From: an uncultured Verrucomicrobiota bacterium
GTDB lineage: Bacteria > Verrucomicrobiota > Verrucomicrobiia > Opitutales > Opitutaceae
DNA: 64,000 bases
Direction of reading: 5' to 3'
Assembly (NCBI GenBank): GCA_903869675.1
Contig: CAIQAB010000002.1
Span: 124,001-188,000, forward strand
A model generated the notes under the pieces. It was not told where the DNA came from, made no database searches, and saw nothing but the letters and a program-made list of their open reading frames with translations. Below are positions 10,801 to 17,906 of the stretch, in pieces. Position 1 is the first letter of the stretch. Every line of letters starts with the position of its first letter. Made by a program: the position numbers and the translations under genes.

Positions 10801-11217
10801 CACGCGGATTTTGGCTAGAAGGAAATAAGTCCCCGTGAAATTGGGCGGGAGACGATCGGTTAAAATCAACGACCTCGGATCTGCGGCGGTGGCGTCTTTC
10901 GGGAAAAGGTCGTCAAAGAAATCGAGCAGGAAGTTATTCTTATTTTCGGGGTCACCGTCGGTGGATAGGTAAACACTTATCCGAACCCGTTGCTCGCCAT
11001 GCTTGTCTGTGCCCGTGGCGGCTTCACGACCGTAGCTGACCGTATAGCGAATCGGATCGCCGGGGTTAAGCTCAATGTTCTTCAGGTCGTCCATCACGAC
11101 CGATTCGACATAAAGATCATTGGTGCGGGCGTGGGCTATCCCGGCGGCCAGAAGGAGCGAGCCCGCGAGCAACACTCCGTTGAGCAACCGCGAAAGGGAG
11201 TTTTTAAAAACATTCAT
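1807..11217 (-). CDS. Giant secreted multidomain protein (CARDB/PD40/Ig array/DUF4214), 3136 aa
   Basis: A signal peptide (residues 1-31, cleavage after AHA) precedes a CARDB-like beta domain (about 32-180). PD40/TolB-like propeller repeats with the core ISGDGRY-x-x-F-x-[ST]EAS span about 190-570, with another copy near 970. A block of glycine-rich GxGY repeats lies at about 595-940. Thirteen bacterial Ig-like modules carrying the signature V-x-F-Y-A-N-G follow (about 1027-2560). Then come a DUF4214-like helical module (about 2565-2740), a putative Ig domain (about 2815-2880) and a beta-rich C-terminal region. No sorting signal such as PEP-CTERM, LPXTG or a type IX tail is visible at the C-terminus. 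The gene starts 81 bp after the secretin gene on the same strand and ends at a strong terminator, so co-expression is likely. Function is not known; a surface adhesin or matrix protein is inferred from the architecture. Confidence 0.88.
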   Translation of the reverse strand: MNVFKNSLSRLLNGVLLAGSLLLAAGIAHARTNDLYVESVVMDDLKNIELNPGDPIRYTVSYGREAATGTDKHGEQRVRISVYLSTDGDPENKNNFLLDFFDDLFPKDATAADPRSLILTDRLPPNFTGTYFLLAKIRVTNNGSADSAPADDIPAVNITAAARVTIRPYDSPTVSRISTSASGTESNELSESPSISADGRYVVFQSEATNLVSTPTAPAGISQIYLRDTLTNEVKLISQLGGVAGNAESKFPVISSLGAVDPIAGSPRYYIAYQSSASNLVSGTGANDTNQQTDIFLYDLANATTTLISVPTGSPAGVQANGGSFLPSITGDGNLIAFESLASNLLGKGANGVLLDTNGKSDIYVYNRTTKAVTAASATTAGVLGNGDSTQARISENGSTVVFRSYAGNLSLGAAAPLPRSEILAKTLAAGVSTGRIERISVLREAFGAVTRSFTALNRDAFDPAVSRDGRYVAFATRATNTTAPNGDTNDAGLSQVYVVNRAVNALPGAVLNPALDYDTAGNTSLNLVSTGISPLDPLPGFADEESVAPVISGDGRYIGFRTEASDLQPTTVKRSDGRVFQTKSSGVVGVIPDNTGVTVDMPVVTIKDGGGSGATAHAIVFNGQITSIVIDNAGSGYSATADPKLSVDITGGGGSGAQATATIGTVGDVTDAISGITLTRQGRGYASGEVVFTNGVGDGASGVATLTPGGGVQDVSVSTNGFGYNPQYTQIDFTDPDAPGGGVKPEAVPVIENGKIYDIVVISQGSGYLNPPTVSILSTPLVPASAQVTFENGKISQVDMLDSGAGYVSAPDVSIDVTDSAGTTSYPAFAVISDGLIANAINSYSDINNTSDVYIRDTGIKSIIVTEGGSGYTSDILLDSNSITGGGGSSASALAVVEGGAITRIDLLNSGSGYLTEPTITLPNSPTTGGSKAKASAILTEGSERVSISQYGQETIGLIGGYEVPSSRSITMSSNGRYMLFTSEASNSSSFIFGKSNQIPLDLNKKRDIFVVDRKISQAVTPVLGTAPTVTISIDTRDLTFNSSRVISASAFDGGDVTISGDEQLPKDGVIKSIEIYANNIKIASNSAVGTSSTMLLDAVYTAPQVAGPTQLYAVTVDGNGNRVYSTPQIINVVAPQTQRPSVTLSSSTSTLTVGGTFVLSAIATDPENSIYSVSFYSNGLLLYTDTIPPYQYSYTPTYSGEYKLTAIVSDNDPALVVGQVGSQVRNDSISNEIVLRVLPPPSPTINISSPTDAVTPASLGQPVFLELNATTTNPAASISSVQIKDNGKLLPGIAQHQGLTASYRYTWYPTTTGLHTITAVATDSQQGTSESSSRDFTVSAIIGTAPVVDIISPAADALPILTQDIVNFQVRASDLGGTIRSTVIYGNGARLGSAILNAVTGYWELPVDASLLATGLYDFVAVSTDNDGNLVASPVRSLSVVISAPVVSIVTPALSSGVTVVDTKVDQPLVFIVKAFTRDSFSRVSNVTLSANGTSIGQAARIGNTDQYSFTWLPTTTGVFQIVASASDTKGGGAQTAELNIRVTELVGTAPEVQVIAPANASIGSQVLLVANATDNTAVTAVNFYADGILIGAATPQGTTNRWVLSKTLSGAPFSTKGVGSYDITAIASDADSNKTRSTVSALNVTAAVSGTAPTGSLASPVAASVQTVGQAVPLRALATDVDGAIASVQFYANGVLVDTVRNSPFTGTWTPTLAGSYNLVLVITDAQGATTVTAPVAVTVVKSTASAPTVEIVSPVVGTTAVAGQDTTLEATVTVGTGATVNQLNFYANGIFIGSGARQGQLDRYRFVWQPSVTGSFQLTAEVVDSFGTMGETATARLVTVIAQSGALPFVEIIQPVPPATTNGGTPASLTATANSDLNLAASAVDSDGTVSSVEFFLDRGRHAVAAATVTFPSVVVNGAALQQSTGYISSIAFTDAGTGYLSPPVVTIVGDGVGATAEAEIQNGAISRIRVTNRGSGYTNAIVRLVGGGLVENLSIGFAVRDFSSDVWRLAAPFNFKSYGAGFYTFRAVAKDNNNNVQRSTAVSVTVSPAPLTTPVTGNVVSTPSTANVDGQRVPAGQTVQLAMNPTVVGGTVASVEFFANGESVGVDTVTPYVVNWVPSYVGSYNVVAVVTDSAGNQGLSPATPVYVGGNIAPTITLVRPAAIGSIGVVNQVVLLEAEASAMTPGATVSTVEFNADGESVGIASQVGTTNRFVLSTWRPASAKPYSITARVVDSFGQAVLTSARVITVQAQTGVIPTVVLTAPAAAGATGNPNDPFAPSTTTGGNRISNNSALFLSAQANDADGSVARVEFLMSRGQQATAVARLQFTGGGVSFITVGAGSGGTTTSSASGAGYLYAPRVKIVGNGVGAVAEAVVTNGSVTSIRVLSPGSGYTFTPQVVIEGGGLYENLVVGTAVNAPGTLTWSTALDLRNYDVGPYFLSARVTDNQGNTSISSTAAVTVIPATAAAPVVTLSAPSPATIDLGLTSNFAAVPTTAVGVTVTKIDFYANGTLVSTAPLAPYLLAFTAPSAGSYEIYAIVTDSAGNATLSQARTLVVKGLAPDATLSRIDRAYQAILDRSSTSAETKSALARNGVNLTSGQVAELVLQSSDYRDNQAELILSHLAVWGIYPNSSDYADLQAKKLALTVATDAGLIDAVLASASYKQRYGDIADLSITNTTQYNKVRDFAVRIYTNLYGKAPAKAATTNTVAKQFFSTISTGGTAGQAVVNFINANFGTVTNTSAGTGITDGTVILATNLQLNATIVARLRVAGAILLIGNEQPTAARINAFTGLSLAAVADYYFEGDTPFAAGTMVSIETSTESVAGTTYYASGLPKGLTMDRTTGVISGRLPSAVKAYAITYWSQNKGVRSASTTRILMVDALEAKFIGSNEALLVDADGLPAGKLTVKVASTADYTGTLVYRDGGTYSFKGVLSVVFDEDGVSTAFGEQSPIKRKAPLTALDVGLFFDADGALSTSLTEGDDVAPVASGDAIHVFTFTKAAPAPWQGSYKVGLLDVSDLPYFPDSAGSGTLSVANTGVLSVALVGKDGAKITGSVSGSLASDYRLYLRPYSKKPLGYFAGAVQFSDESTPSEVEFPVIGNDLTWFRPAGLAPITAGFGPLKIQLDYAAPVL
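3985..4250 (-). repeat. GxGY block 3 (2 copies), inserted in an Ig module
   Basis: Two units (GAGYLYAPRV and GSGYTFTPQV) are placed at the same point of a second Ig module, after ARVEFLMSRGQQATA and before YFLSARVTDNQG. The parallel with block 2 (both followed by GGGL-x-ENL) shows that the Ig-plus-insert unit was duplicated as a whole. Confidence 0.7.
5235..5460 (-). repeat. GxGY block 2 (2 copies), inserted in an Ig module
   Basis: Two units (GTGYLSPPVV and GSGYTNAIVR) lie between the SSVEFFLDRGRHAVA strand and the following FYTFRAVAKD strand of one Ig module. The inserted segment makes this module roughly twice as long as its neighbours. Confidence 0.7.
8390..9430 (-). repeat. GxGY glycine-rich repeat block 1 (7 copies) in the giant gene
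   Basis: Seven copies of a 35-50-residue unit with the core G-[SRFA]-G-Y, often followed by a proline-containing strand such as LNPPTVSIL or LTEPTITL, then a GGGG-S-x-A-x-A segment and a short 'NGxIxxIxVxxxG' strand. The block is inserted between the fifth PD40 repeat and a sixth, distant PD40 repeat, so it interrupts the propeller region. The units are divergent at DNA level, which argues for old duplication. Confidence 0.75.
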
Positions 11218-11240
11218 AACGAATTTATTAAGAATTTATT

Positions 11241-11261
11241 TATAGCCCTCTGCGGGCTATA
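11241..11261 (-). promoter_or_regulatory. Hairpin in AT-rich leader of the giant gene
   Basis: TATAGCCC and GGGCTATA form a perfect 8-bp stem around five bases within the 81-bp AT-rich gap (11218-11298) between the secretin stop and the giant-protein start. No T run follows it on the minus strand, so it may be an RNA-stability or attenuation element rather than a full terminator. The AT-rich surroundings could also hold a separate promoter; no -35/-10 pair with normal spacing is obvious. There is no Shine-Dalgarno sequence before the ATG at 11217. Confidence 0.5.
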
Positions 11262-11298
11262 GTTTCTTAACAATATACAATTTGGGGGCTAATCGTTG

Positions 11299-14121
11299 TT
11301 AGTTGCTGCGCGTGCGGGACTCGGAGCCGCTCGGGGTGACCATGGAGGGATTTTGGAAGGTCGAGCTGGAAGGCACGCCGCGCAGGTCTTGCTTCTTGAG
11401 AGAGCCACCGGGTGAAACCAGATTGGCCGTGACGAAGATCAAGAGGTTTCTCTTCTGGCTGGACTCACCCTTGGAGCGGAAGGCCCGGCCGAGGTAGGGA
11501 ATGTCGCCCAGGATGGGCACTTTGTCGTTCACGCGCTTTACCTCTTCGCGGGTCAGGCCACCCATGACGAGAGTGGCGCCGTCCCAGACGGTCACGCGGG
11601 TGTTGATCTCGCGGGTCGAGAAGATGGGCTGGAAGAAGCCGGAAGGCACGGTGACGGTCGTGGTGCCTTGAATAGCCACGGAGGAGCCGCCGTATTCGAC
11701 GAAACCTTCAAACTCTGTCACACGAGGATTCAACTCGAGGCTGATGGAGTAATCATCCTCCTCGACCGTCGGGGTGACCGCCAGCTCGACACCCACATTG
11801 CGCGAGGTGAAGTCTTGGGGAGTGCCGGCCGTGATCGTTACGCCAGCTCCGCCACCGCTGTTGGTGCCGCCGATGGACTGACCGACCTCGGACTGGATCT
11901 CACCGTAGCTCTGCGGGAAACGCAGTTCCTGGGCGACGGTGATGGAGGCGCGGTTACCAGAGAGCACGGTAATCTTCGGAGCGCTCAACAAATCGCTACC
12001 GGTGCGCTGGGAAAGGGCGCGGAGGGTGGCTGAGACATCAAACTCGCCGACCATGCCACTGACCGCGGCCAGAGAACCTGCGGCGCTGCCGAGGTTCACG
12101 GTGCCGGGGAGTGTGGGGGAGCTGTTATTGATCGGGATGGTCTGGGTGGGGGTGACGATGCCACCGGTGTTGGACGAGGAGGAACCGGTGAAAGCGCTCA
12201 CCAAGGAGCGGTTTACCGTGCCCATGGTGGTCTTATAGTTACCAATCGTCTGGGTGCCGTCCTGATTCAGCAGCGGTGCGCCGGTGGTGGTATCGAAGAG
12301 AGGGCTGCCACTGCCTTTGGCGGACCAGCTGACCCCGAGCTCATCCAAGGCACCTTCGGAAACATCCATGAACTTGGCCTCGATCTCCACCTGGCGGATA
12401 TCGTTGTAACGGGCCAAGATATTACGGATGCGATCGATATTGCGGCTGGTCTGGGTGACCAAGATGCGAGAACCATCGTAGGCGATGCTGGCGCTGGGGA
12501 CGCTGTCGAAGGGAACGCCCGCAGCTTGGAGGAAGCGGCGGATGGCATCCGACTCGCCACCGGCGCTGGCCGTCGGCGTAGCCGCAGCGGGGGCCGCTGC
12601 GAAGGGATCCGCACCGGCGGCGGCCGGGGTGGAGCTGCCGCCGGAGCCAACGCCGGTCATGCGGGTGACGGCGGACTTGGTGACGGGGAACTCCTCGTTG
12701 ACCAAGTTTACGTCGGTGCCGCTGGGCTTCAAGAGGACGAGGTCGGGCTGGATCTCGATTTGATAAGCGGCGTTCTCGGTGATGATATCGAGAATGCGCT
12801 TCAGCGACATGTTGCGCAGGGTGATGTTGACCTGCGGGATGGGGGTGCCAGCCAGCTGATTGCCGAGGACCAAGTTTACGCCACGCTCGGACTCGACGGG
12901 GTTGGTGTCATACTCGGTGGAAAGCGCGGCGAGGGTGCTGACCACGCGACCGAGCTCGACGCCGGTGAAGGAGACGCTGGGGATGACGATGGCATTGAGC
13001 TTGTTGGCCATCGCCTTCGAGGTCGGGTCAGTCGGGTCGGTGATGCGGCTACCGGGCTCGACGAAACGGCCCGGGCGCTGCCAGCCCTTGGCGACCTCCT
13101 CGATCATGAGGGAGCGGGTCTTTTCGCGGTTCAGGGTGCCGAGTTTGGCCTTCTCGTCAGCGATACGCTTGAGGAAGTATTTGGCCTCGGCATTCTCGGA
13201 GTCGGTGGTCTCGACGACCCGGAAAGTCTCTTGGGCGCCATCGGTATCTCCGGCGACGTATTGGCTGCGGCCCTTGGCGAGGAGTGCGGCGAGCTCTTTC
13301 TGCTCCTTGATGAAGCCTGGGTTAACTTTGTTGATGGGCTGGAGCGGGGGGTTTAGCTCGGCCTGCTCGATCTTGGCGGCCTGGCGGCGAGCGGCTTTGC
13401 TCTCGGGTGAGGTCGCAGTGATGTAGGCATCGAGGGCGGCCTGGGCTCCGGTGGTATCACCCCGCTTTAGAAGAGCTTGGGATTTGGCGAGCAGGATCTC
13501 ATTTTTGGCGGCGTGGAGCTCCTCGATTTTCGCCTCGGTGAGGGTATTATTCGGCAGGCTGCGGGCGATAGCGTCGTATTTAGCGGAGGCGCCTTCGAAA
13601 TCGCCATCTTTGGCGAGGCGGGCGGCGGACTTGGCATCGACGGAGGCGTCGGCGAGAAGTTGCTGGACGCGGGCCTCTTCCGCTTTGGCGAGAGCATCAA
13701 CGGGTGACTCTGCGGGGACGGTGGCTTCAGCCTTGGGGGCAGGGGCGGCTTTTTCCGGGGCGGCGGCTTGGGCGGTCGGGGCCTTAGCGGCGGATGGACT
13801 GTAGACGACCTCCTTGGGCTCGGAAACGGGAGCAGCGGCCTCGACGGCGACCGGGGCGGGTTGGGCGAGACCTTGGTTTACGCCCGACAAGAGGCGCTGC
13901 ACAGTCACGTCATTCGGGGCCAGCACCAGCAGTTGCTCAAAGTTGGTCTTGGCGGTGGCCAAGTCCCCGCTATCCCGCGCGCGGAGGCCCTCGGCCATCA
14001 GGCGGATTTTGGTCTCGGTCTGGCTTTGCGCCACGAGTTTTCCCGCCGGCACGGTCAGGGAAAAAAGAACGGGAGTCGCAAGGAGCAGGAGCACCTTCTT
14101 CGGGAGCTTGGTGTAGTTCAT
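11299..14121 (-). CDS. Type IV pilus-like outer-membrane secretin (Amuc_1098 family)
   Basis: A 940-residue secretin that should form the outer-membrane channel of the pilus-like machine. It has an N-terminal signal segment (about 1-31), TPR-like helices (about 35-80 and again near 150-330), an Ala/Pro-rich linker, an STN-type N-domain (about 380-465), a secretin N-domain (about 527-585, ending DIRQVEIEAKFMDVSEGAL) and the C-terminal secretin core (about 700-905) with the hallmark VPILGDIPYLGRAFRS. The TPR-bearing N-terminus distinguishes it from classical PilQ and GspD and matches the verrucomicrobial Amuc_1098 type. It is the last pilus-like gene of the operon, 68 bp after the 1099-like gene, and is followed by the giant gene. 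Confidence 0.92.
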   Translation of the reverse strand: MNYTKLPKKVLLLLATPVLFSLTVPAGKLVAQSQTETKIRLMAEGLRARDSGDLATAKTNFEQLLVLAPNDVTVQRLLSGVNQGLAQPAPVAVEAAAPVSEPKEVVYSPSAAKAPTAQAAAPEKAAPAPKAEATVPAESPVDALAKAEEARVQQLLADASVDAKSAARLAKDGDFEGASAKYDAIARSLPNNTLTEAKIEELHAAKNEILLAKSQALLKRGDTTGAQAALDAYITATSPESKAARRQAAKIEQAELNPPLQPINKVNPGFIKEQKELAALLAKGRSQYVAGDTDGAQETFRVVETTDSENAEAKYFLKRIADEKAKLGTLNREKTRSLMIEEVAKGWQRPGRFVEPGSRITDPTDPTSKAMANKLNAIVIPSVSFTGVELGRVVSTLAALSTEYDTNPVESERGVNLVLGNQLAGTPIPQVNITLRNMSLKRILDIITENAAYQIEIQPDLVLLKPSGTDVNLVNEEFPVTKSAVTRMTGVGSGGSSTPAAAGADPFAAAPAAATPTASAGGESDAIRRFLQAAGVPFDSVPSASIAYDGSRILVTQTSRNIDRIRNILARYNDIRQVEIEAKFMDVSEGALDELGVSWSAKGSGSPLFDTTTGAPLLNQDGTQTIGNYKTTMGTVNRSLVSAFTGSSSSNTGGIVTPTQTIPINNSSPTLPGTVNLGSAAGSLAAVSGMVGEFDVSATLRALSQRTGSDLLSAPKITVLSGNRASITVAQELRFPQSYGEIQSEVGQSIGGTNSGGGAGVTITAGTPQDFTSRNVGVELAVTPTVEEDDYSISLELNPRVTEFEGFVEYGGSSVAIQGTTTVTVPSGFFQPIFSTREINTRVTVWDGATLVMGGLTREEVKRVNDKVPILGDIPYLGRAFRSKGESSQKRNLLIFVTANLVSPGGSLKKQDLRGVPSSSTFQNPSMVTPSGSESRTRSN

Positions 14122-14189
14122 TTAGGGGATAGGGGACGAAATGTGTAAGAGTAGTGGCTTAAAAACGATCCAAAATTAGGGCGAAGGTT

Positions 14190-15122
14190 TTAAAACGGAG
14201 CGTTGGCTCCGGCAGGGGGACGAGCAAAATCAGCGGTCCCATCAGGTGAGTGCGGGGGGGGTGGCGGGGCCGGGGGCGGCACCACGAGGATCTTGGTCTC
14301 GGTGACCTTGGGAACGCCTTCCTCGCGTTTCACCTCGGCGCTGGGCGGAATGAGAGTCAGGGCGCCCACGGTGAAAGTGGTCGGACCGTCTTTAAAAACA
14401 TCGCCGGTCTTGGCGACGCGGAGGCTGCCATCCAGAAGCTTGAAGGTGACTTCGGGCACACCCTCGGGCGTGCGGTTGCGGGCATCGAGCTTGGTCTCTA
14501 CGCCCGTCACCGTATCCCGGACGACGGCGAGCGCGACGGTCTCCACGATGGGAGTGCCACCCTCGACCTGGACTTTGCGACGCTCAGCCGAGAAGCTGAC
14601 AATCTCCAGATTAAGGTCGGGGATTTTCTTACCGGTGGTGCCGAAAACGACATCGTCGGTCTGAACTTTGAGGAAATTCCCCTTGGCCTTGGCCCCCTCG
14701 CCCACGTAGCCCACCAACTGGAGACGGAAGAGCGGCTGGGTCACTTTGACCAACTCCAAGCCAAAGCGGTCCTTGGGTTTGGTATCCTCAACGGGCGTGA
14801 GATCGATTACCTTCGGTGTATAACGCGGAACCGTAACGGTGAAGCGCTTGGTCTCCACGTTGTAATAAATCTTAGGCGGAGTAAAAACGTCGAAAACCCA
14901 GTTTTCACCAGCGGTCTGCTGGGGGGCTGCGGCCCACTGACGGCTTTCCGGTTTCACAACTGCAAGCGGAGTGGACTCATAGAGGGCGCCCGACTGCGGA
15001 GGATTGACCGTCTCACCCAGCGAGGAGATCCCGCTGTTTTGGAGGAAGGCCCAGCCGCAGGCGCCGAGAAAAATAAGGCCGCCGGCGGCGATGAAAAGAG
15101 TATCGTTGGTCTTGGCGGACAT
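14190..15122 (-). CDS. Amuc_1099-like pilus system protein (PilP-like position)
   Basis: A 310-residue protein with one N-terminal membrane segment (about residues 9-27), a long periplasmic part rich in beta strands and a proline-rich C-terminal tail (PPPAPPPPPHSP). It lies five bases after the 1100-like gene and before the secretin gene, the place held by Amuc_1099 in the Akkermansia cluster and by PilP in classical pilus operons. A role in linking the inner-membrane complex to the secretin is inferred from this order and from the topology. No lipobox is seen, unlike PilP. Family assignment rests mainly on synteny and size. Confidence 0.75.
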   Translation of the reverse strand: MSAKTNDTLFIAAGGLIFLGACGWAFLQNSGISSLGETVNPPQSGALYESTPLAVVKPESRQWAAAPQQTAGENWVFDVFTPPKIYYNVETKRFTVTVPRYTPKVIDLTPVEDTKPKDRFGLELVKVTQPLFRLQLVGYVGEGAKAKGNFLKVQTDDVVFGTTGKKIPDLNLEIVSFSAERRKVQVEGGTPIVETVALAVVRDTVTGVETKLDARNRTPEGVPEVTFKLLDGSLRVAKTGDVFKDGPTTFTVGALTLIPPSAEVKREEGVPKVTETKILVVPPPAPPPPPHSPDGTADFARPPAGANAPF

Positions 15123-15127
15123 GGGGC

Positions 15128-16126
15128 TCAGGGGGTGGCGGCGGGCGCCTGGTTTTTATCGACGAGCGAAACGATTTCCACGGTGACGGTAAAGCGGGAC
15201 TCGGTGGGCACGACGAGGGGTTGTTCCTCGATCACGACCGCGCCATTCTGAGAAGCATCCCCAAAAACAGGAGTGGCGGCGGGCCGGGGCGTGGGGGCTT
15301 GGCCGGAGGCGTCCTTGTTCAAGGCCTCGACCTCCACGGAACGCACCACCACCGGGAGCTTGAAGGAGGCGAGCTCGTTTAGAAAATTCCGCAAAGCCGA
15401 AGTGTAGCCGATAAACGTGATGCGGAAGGGCTGGGTTTCCACGAACCCTGGCACGCGGGCAGAGGTGCCCGGATCGATGGTGAAGAAATCACCGGCCGTC
15501 CCTGAATCCGCAGACAAGGACGAAGTCTGGCCGGCGGCGACGGCTTCGTCATGCAACCGTTTTTGCTCGGCGGTCAGCGGACGCTCGCGTTGAAGGCCGA
15601 CGAACTCAGCCGGTTGCGAGGCGATCAAGGCCGTCATCAAATATTCCGCATACTGACGCTGGATAAACACGGCGGGGATCAACTCCCCTTCGGGGCCCGT
15701 CTTGGTGTAGTCGGTAAAACCAAAACGCGTATCCAGCGCGGTGCGGATGGACGCGGCCTCGGCGGCAGCGCGCACGCGCTCCACATAGTAGGACAGATCG
15801 AAATAGGCGTAGGTGGAGGTGGCCGGCACCTTTGCGGAAGCGATTTTTTGGGCGACATCGCTGGTGGAGCGAAGCTCACCACGGATCTCCTCGCGCACTT
15901 TCTCCACCTGGGCGCGGGACGATTCGACCGTCGCGAGGTTTTCGCGGGAGGGGAACGGGTTCTGCGAGGCAAAGCCTTGCAGAACCTGCTTTTTCTGGTC
16001 GATCAAGGAACGCTCCTTTCCGATCTGGCCGCTCTGGCTAAAGAGGAGCCAAGCCTGACCGGCAGTCAAGGCGCCCGCCAGCAGGATGGACGTAAAAAAA
16101 ACGGGATGGGATTTAAAGCTGGCCAT
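15128..16126 (-). CDS. Amuc_1100-like pilus system membrane protein (PilO-like)
   Basis: A 332-residue protein with a single N-terminal membrane segment (about 9-31) followed by a coiled-coil-prone stretch (SRAQVEKVREEIRGEL) and a mixed alpha/beta periplasmic domain containing FRITFIGYTSALRNFLNEL, which resembles the ferredoxin-like fold region of PilO/GspM-type proteins. Its place between the PilM/PilN fusion and the 1099-like gene matches Amuc_1100, the well-studied outer-envelope protein of Akkermansia. It starts four bases after the upstream stop, so the genes are probably translationally coupled. Direct sequence similarity to Amuc_1100 was not computed; the call depends on order, length and topology. 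Confidence 0.78.
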   Translation of the reverse strand: MASFKSHPVFFTSILLAGALTAGQAWLLFSQSGQIGKERSLIDQKKQVLQGFASQNPFPSRENLATVESSRAQVEKVREEIRGELRSTSDVAQKIASAKVPATSTYAYFDLSYYVERVRAAAEAASIRTALDTRFGFTDYTKTGPEGELIPAVFIQRQYAEYLMTALIASQPAEFVGLQRERPLTAEQKRLHDEAVAAGQTSSLSADSGTAGDFFTIDPGTSARVPGFVETQPFRITFIGYTSALRNFLNELASFKLPVVVRSVEVEALNKDASGQAPTPRPAATPVFGDASQNGAVVIEEQPLVVPTESRFTVTVEIVSLVDKNQAPAATP

Positions 16127-16130
16127 GGGG

Positions 16131-17846
16131 TCAGAGGGGACGCGTGGGATCGATCACGAGAATGAAGTCAAAACGCAGGATTCCAGGGGTATTGGCGTCG
16201 AAGCTTTCCTTCTCGACGGCCGAGATAAACTGGGAGTCCACGAAACTGGCGAGGAGCGTCTTGACCCGCTCGTAGGAGTCGGGCGAGACGCGGGACACGG
16301 GGTTGTTGCGATCGAGCAAGCGACCACTCACCTGCAGACGCAGGACGGGTTTCATCGGATTGCCGTTAGCATCGAGCTGGGGCTCGGTCGGGACGGGAGC
16401 GGCGCCGAAAAGGCCGGCGGCGGCCGCGTCGGCCGGGCCGCTGCGCAACACTTGAAGGCTCTCGAGCCACACATCCTCGACCTTCACCAGACGGTCTTGG
16501 AGATCGGAGAAGAAGTTGATCCAGTTATTCTTGGACTCCGCGAGGCTTTGCACGGCCACAATCTCGGCCTTGGCCTGCTCGAGGGCGTCGATGTTCTCTT
16601 TGATCTTCGACTGGACCACCTGCAGCGGCAGGATGCCTTTTTTGACTTCTTCCACTTGCGAGCGGGCGGCGGCAAGAGTGCGGGAAGACTGGACAACCAG
16701 CGGCAAGAGCGAAGCGGCGACCAGCGCGGCGGCGGCGATCAGCAAGGGCTGGCGTTTGCGAAAGGCCAATTTGGAGGCGATGGCCGGGGGCAGAAGATTG
16801 AGGGCCTTCTTGCCTCGGGCGGGAGGCAGCGCGAGACCGATGAGGCTGGCCAGCACCGGGGCGAGTGCCGTCGCCTGACTCGCGCCGGGGCCGATCCCGA
16901 CAACCCGGAAGGGGTCGAGACGCTCGACCGGCATCTTCAATTTTTCCTGCAACTGGCCGGGTAACTCAGCCAGCACGGAACCGCCACCCGTCAGATAAAT
17001 CGCGGTCGGTTGCTCCGCGCCGCTCTGGCGGCGATAATTCACAATCGAGCGGGTGAGCTCAAGGTGGAGCTTGGAAATGAAGCTGGCAACCGCATGCCGC
17101 ACCGCCAGGCGGATCGGGGAAGCCTCCGGCAAGTCACTCTCGCCGTTGAGGATCTGGACCTTGAGACTTTCGGCGTGCGTAAAGTCGTTTTTGATCTCCT
17201 CCGCAATCGCCTGCGTGAGGGTATTGCCGGCCAGCGGGATCGTGCGGACAAAAAACCGGTCCGCATCCACGAAAATAAGGTTGGTCGAGCGCGCCCCGAT
17301 ATCCGCAATGATCGCGGTGCCGGTGGATTCGGGGTAATTATGACGGAAACAGCGGGTTACAGCTACGCTGGAAGGCGTCACCGAGGCGACGGATAACTTG
17401 GAGGAAGTGAGCGCGGCGCAGGCGCCCTCGACGACCTCGGTCTTGGCCGCAGCGAGCATCAACTCGAGGTCCAGCCCCTGCTCGGAGACGACCTCGTAAT
17501 CCCAGATCACCTCATCGAGGGAATAAGGAATGTTCTGCTGTGCCTCGAATTGCACGATCTTGGCACGCTTGGACTCCTCGACTGCGGGGATTTTGATGAA
17601 CTTGCCCAGGATATGATGGCCCGGCAGGCCGACGGCCGCCACCCCCGAAAGCTTCTCGCGGCGCGCGGTATCAGCCAGCGCCTGAGCGATCATCGACGTC
17701 CATTCCTCCTCCAGGGACGCATCGGGGTTAAAGGCGTCGAGGGCCAGTTTCTCAAGCTGCAGGCGGCCGGCCTTGTCGCTGCTCAAAAGGCCGCAAACGA
17801 GGTGACCGGCGCCGCAATCCACTGCGAGAACGCGGGGTAAAGACAT
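16131..17846 (-). CDS. PilM-PilN fusion, Amuc_1101 family
   Basis: A 571-residue protein. Residues 1 to about 335 form an actin-like PilM ATP-binding domain (LAVDCGAGH at the start, ADIGARSTNLIFVD phosphate loop, YLTGGGSVLAELPGQL). After it comes a KALNLLPP motif near residue 348, matching the I-N-L-L-P peptide by which PilN binds PilM. A membrane segment (about 362-385), a coiled coil (SRTLAAARSQVEEVKKG) and a PilN-like periplasmic domain follow. So two classical pilus subunits are joined in one chain, as in the Amuc_1101 type. The ATG at 17846 was chosen because it places MSLPRVLAVDCG at the N-terminus; an upstream in-frame TTG at 17888 would add 14 residues. Confidence 0.88.
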   Translation of the reverse strand: MSLPRVLAVDCGAGHLVCGLLSSDKAGRLQLEKLALDAFNPDASLEEEWTSMIAQALADTARREKLSGVAAVGLPGHHILGKFIKIPAVEESKRAKIVQFEAQQNIPYSLDEVIWDYEVVSEQGLDLELMLAAAKTEVVEGACAALTSSKLSVASVTPSSVAVTRCFRHNYPESTGTAIIADIGARSTNLIFVDADRFFVRTIPLAGNTLTQAIAEEIKNDFTHAESLKVQILNGESDLPEASPIRLAVRHAVASFISKLHLELTRSIVNYRRQSGAEQPTAIYLTGGGSVLAELPGQLQEKLKMPVERLDPFRVVGIGPGASQATALAPVLASLIGLALPPARGKKALNLLPPAIASKLAFRKRQPLLIAAAALVAASLLPLVVQSSRTLAAARSQVEEVKKGILPLQVVQSKIKENIDALEQAKAEIVAVQSLAESKNNWINFFSDLQDRLVKVEDVWLESLQVLRSGPADAAAAGLFGAAPVPTEPQLDANGNPMKPVLRLQVSGRLLDRNNPVSRVSPDSYERVKTLLASFVDSQFISAVEKESFDANTPGILRFDFILVIDPTRPL

Positions 17847-17906
17847 AGGGGAAAGGTTTGGTTTTTCAGTAGAGATTATTTCCAGCAAGCCGAAACTTGC
17901 CGGGAA

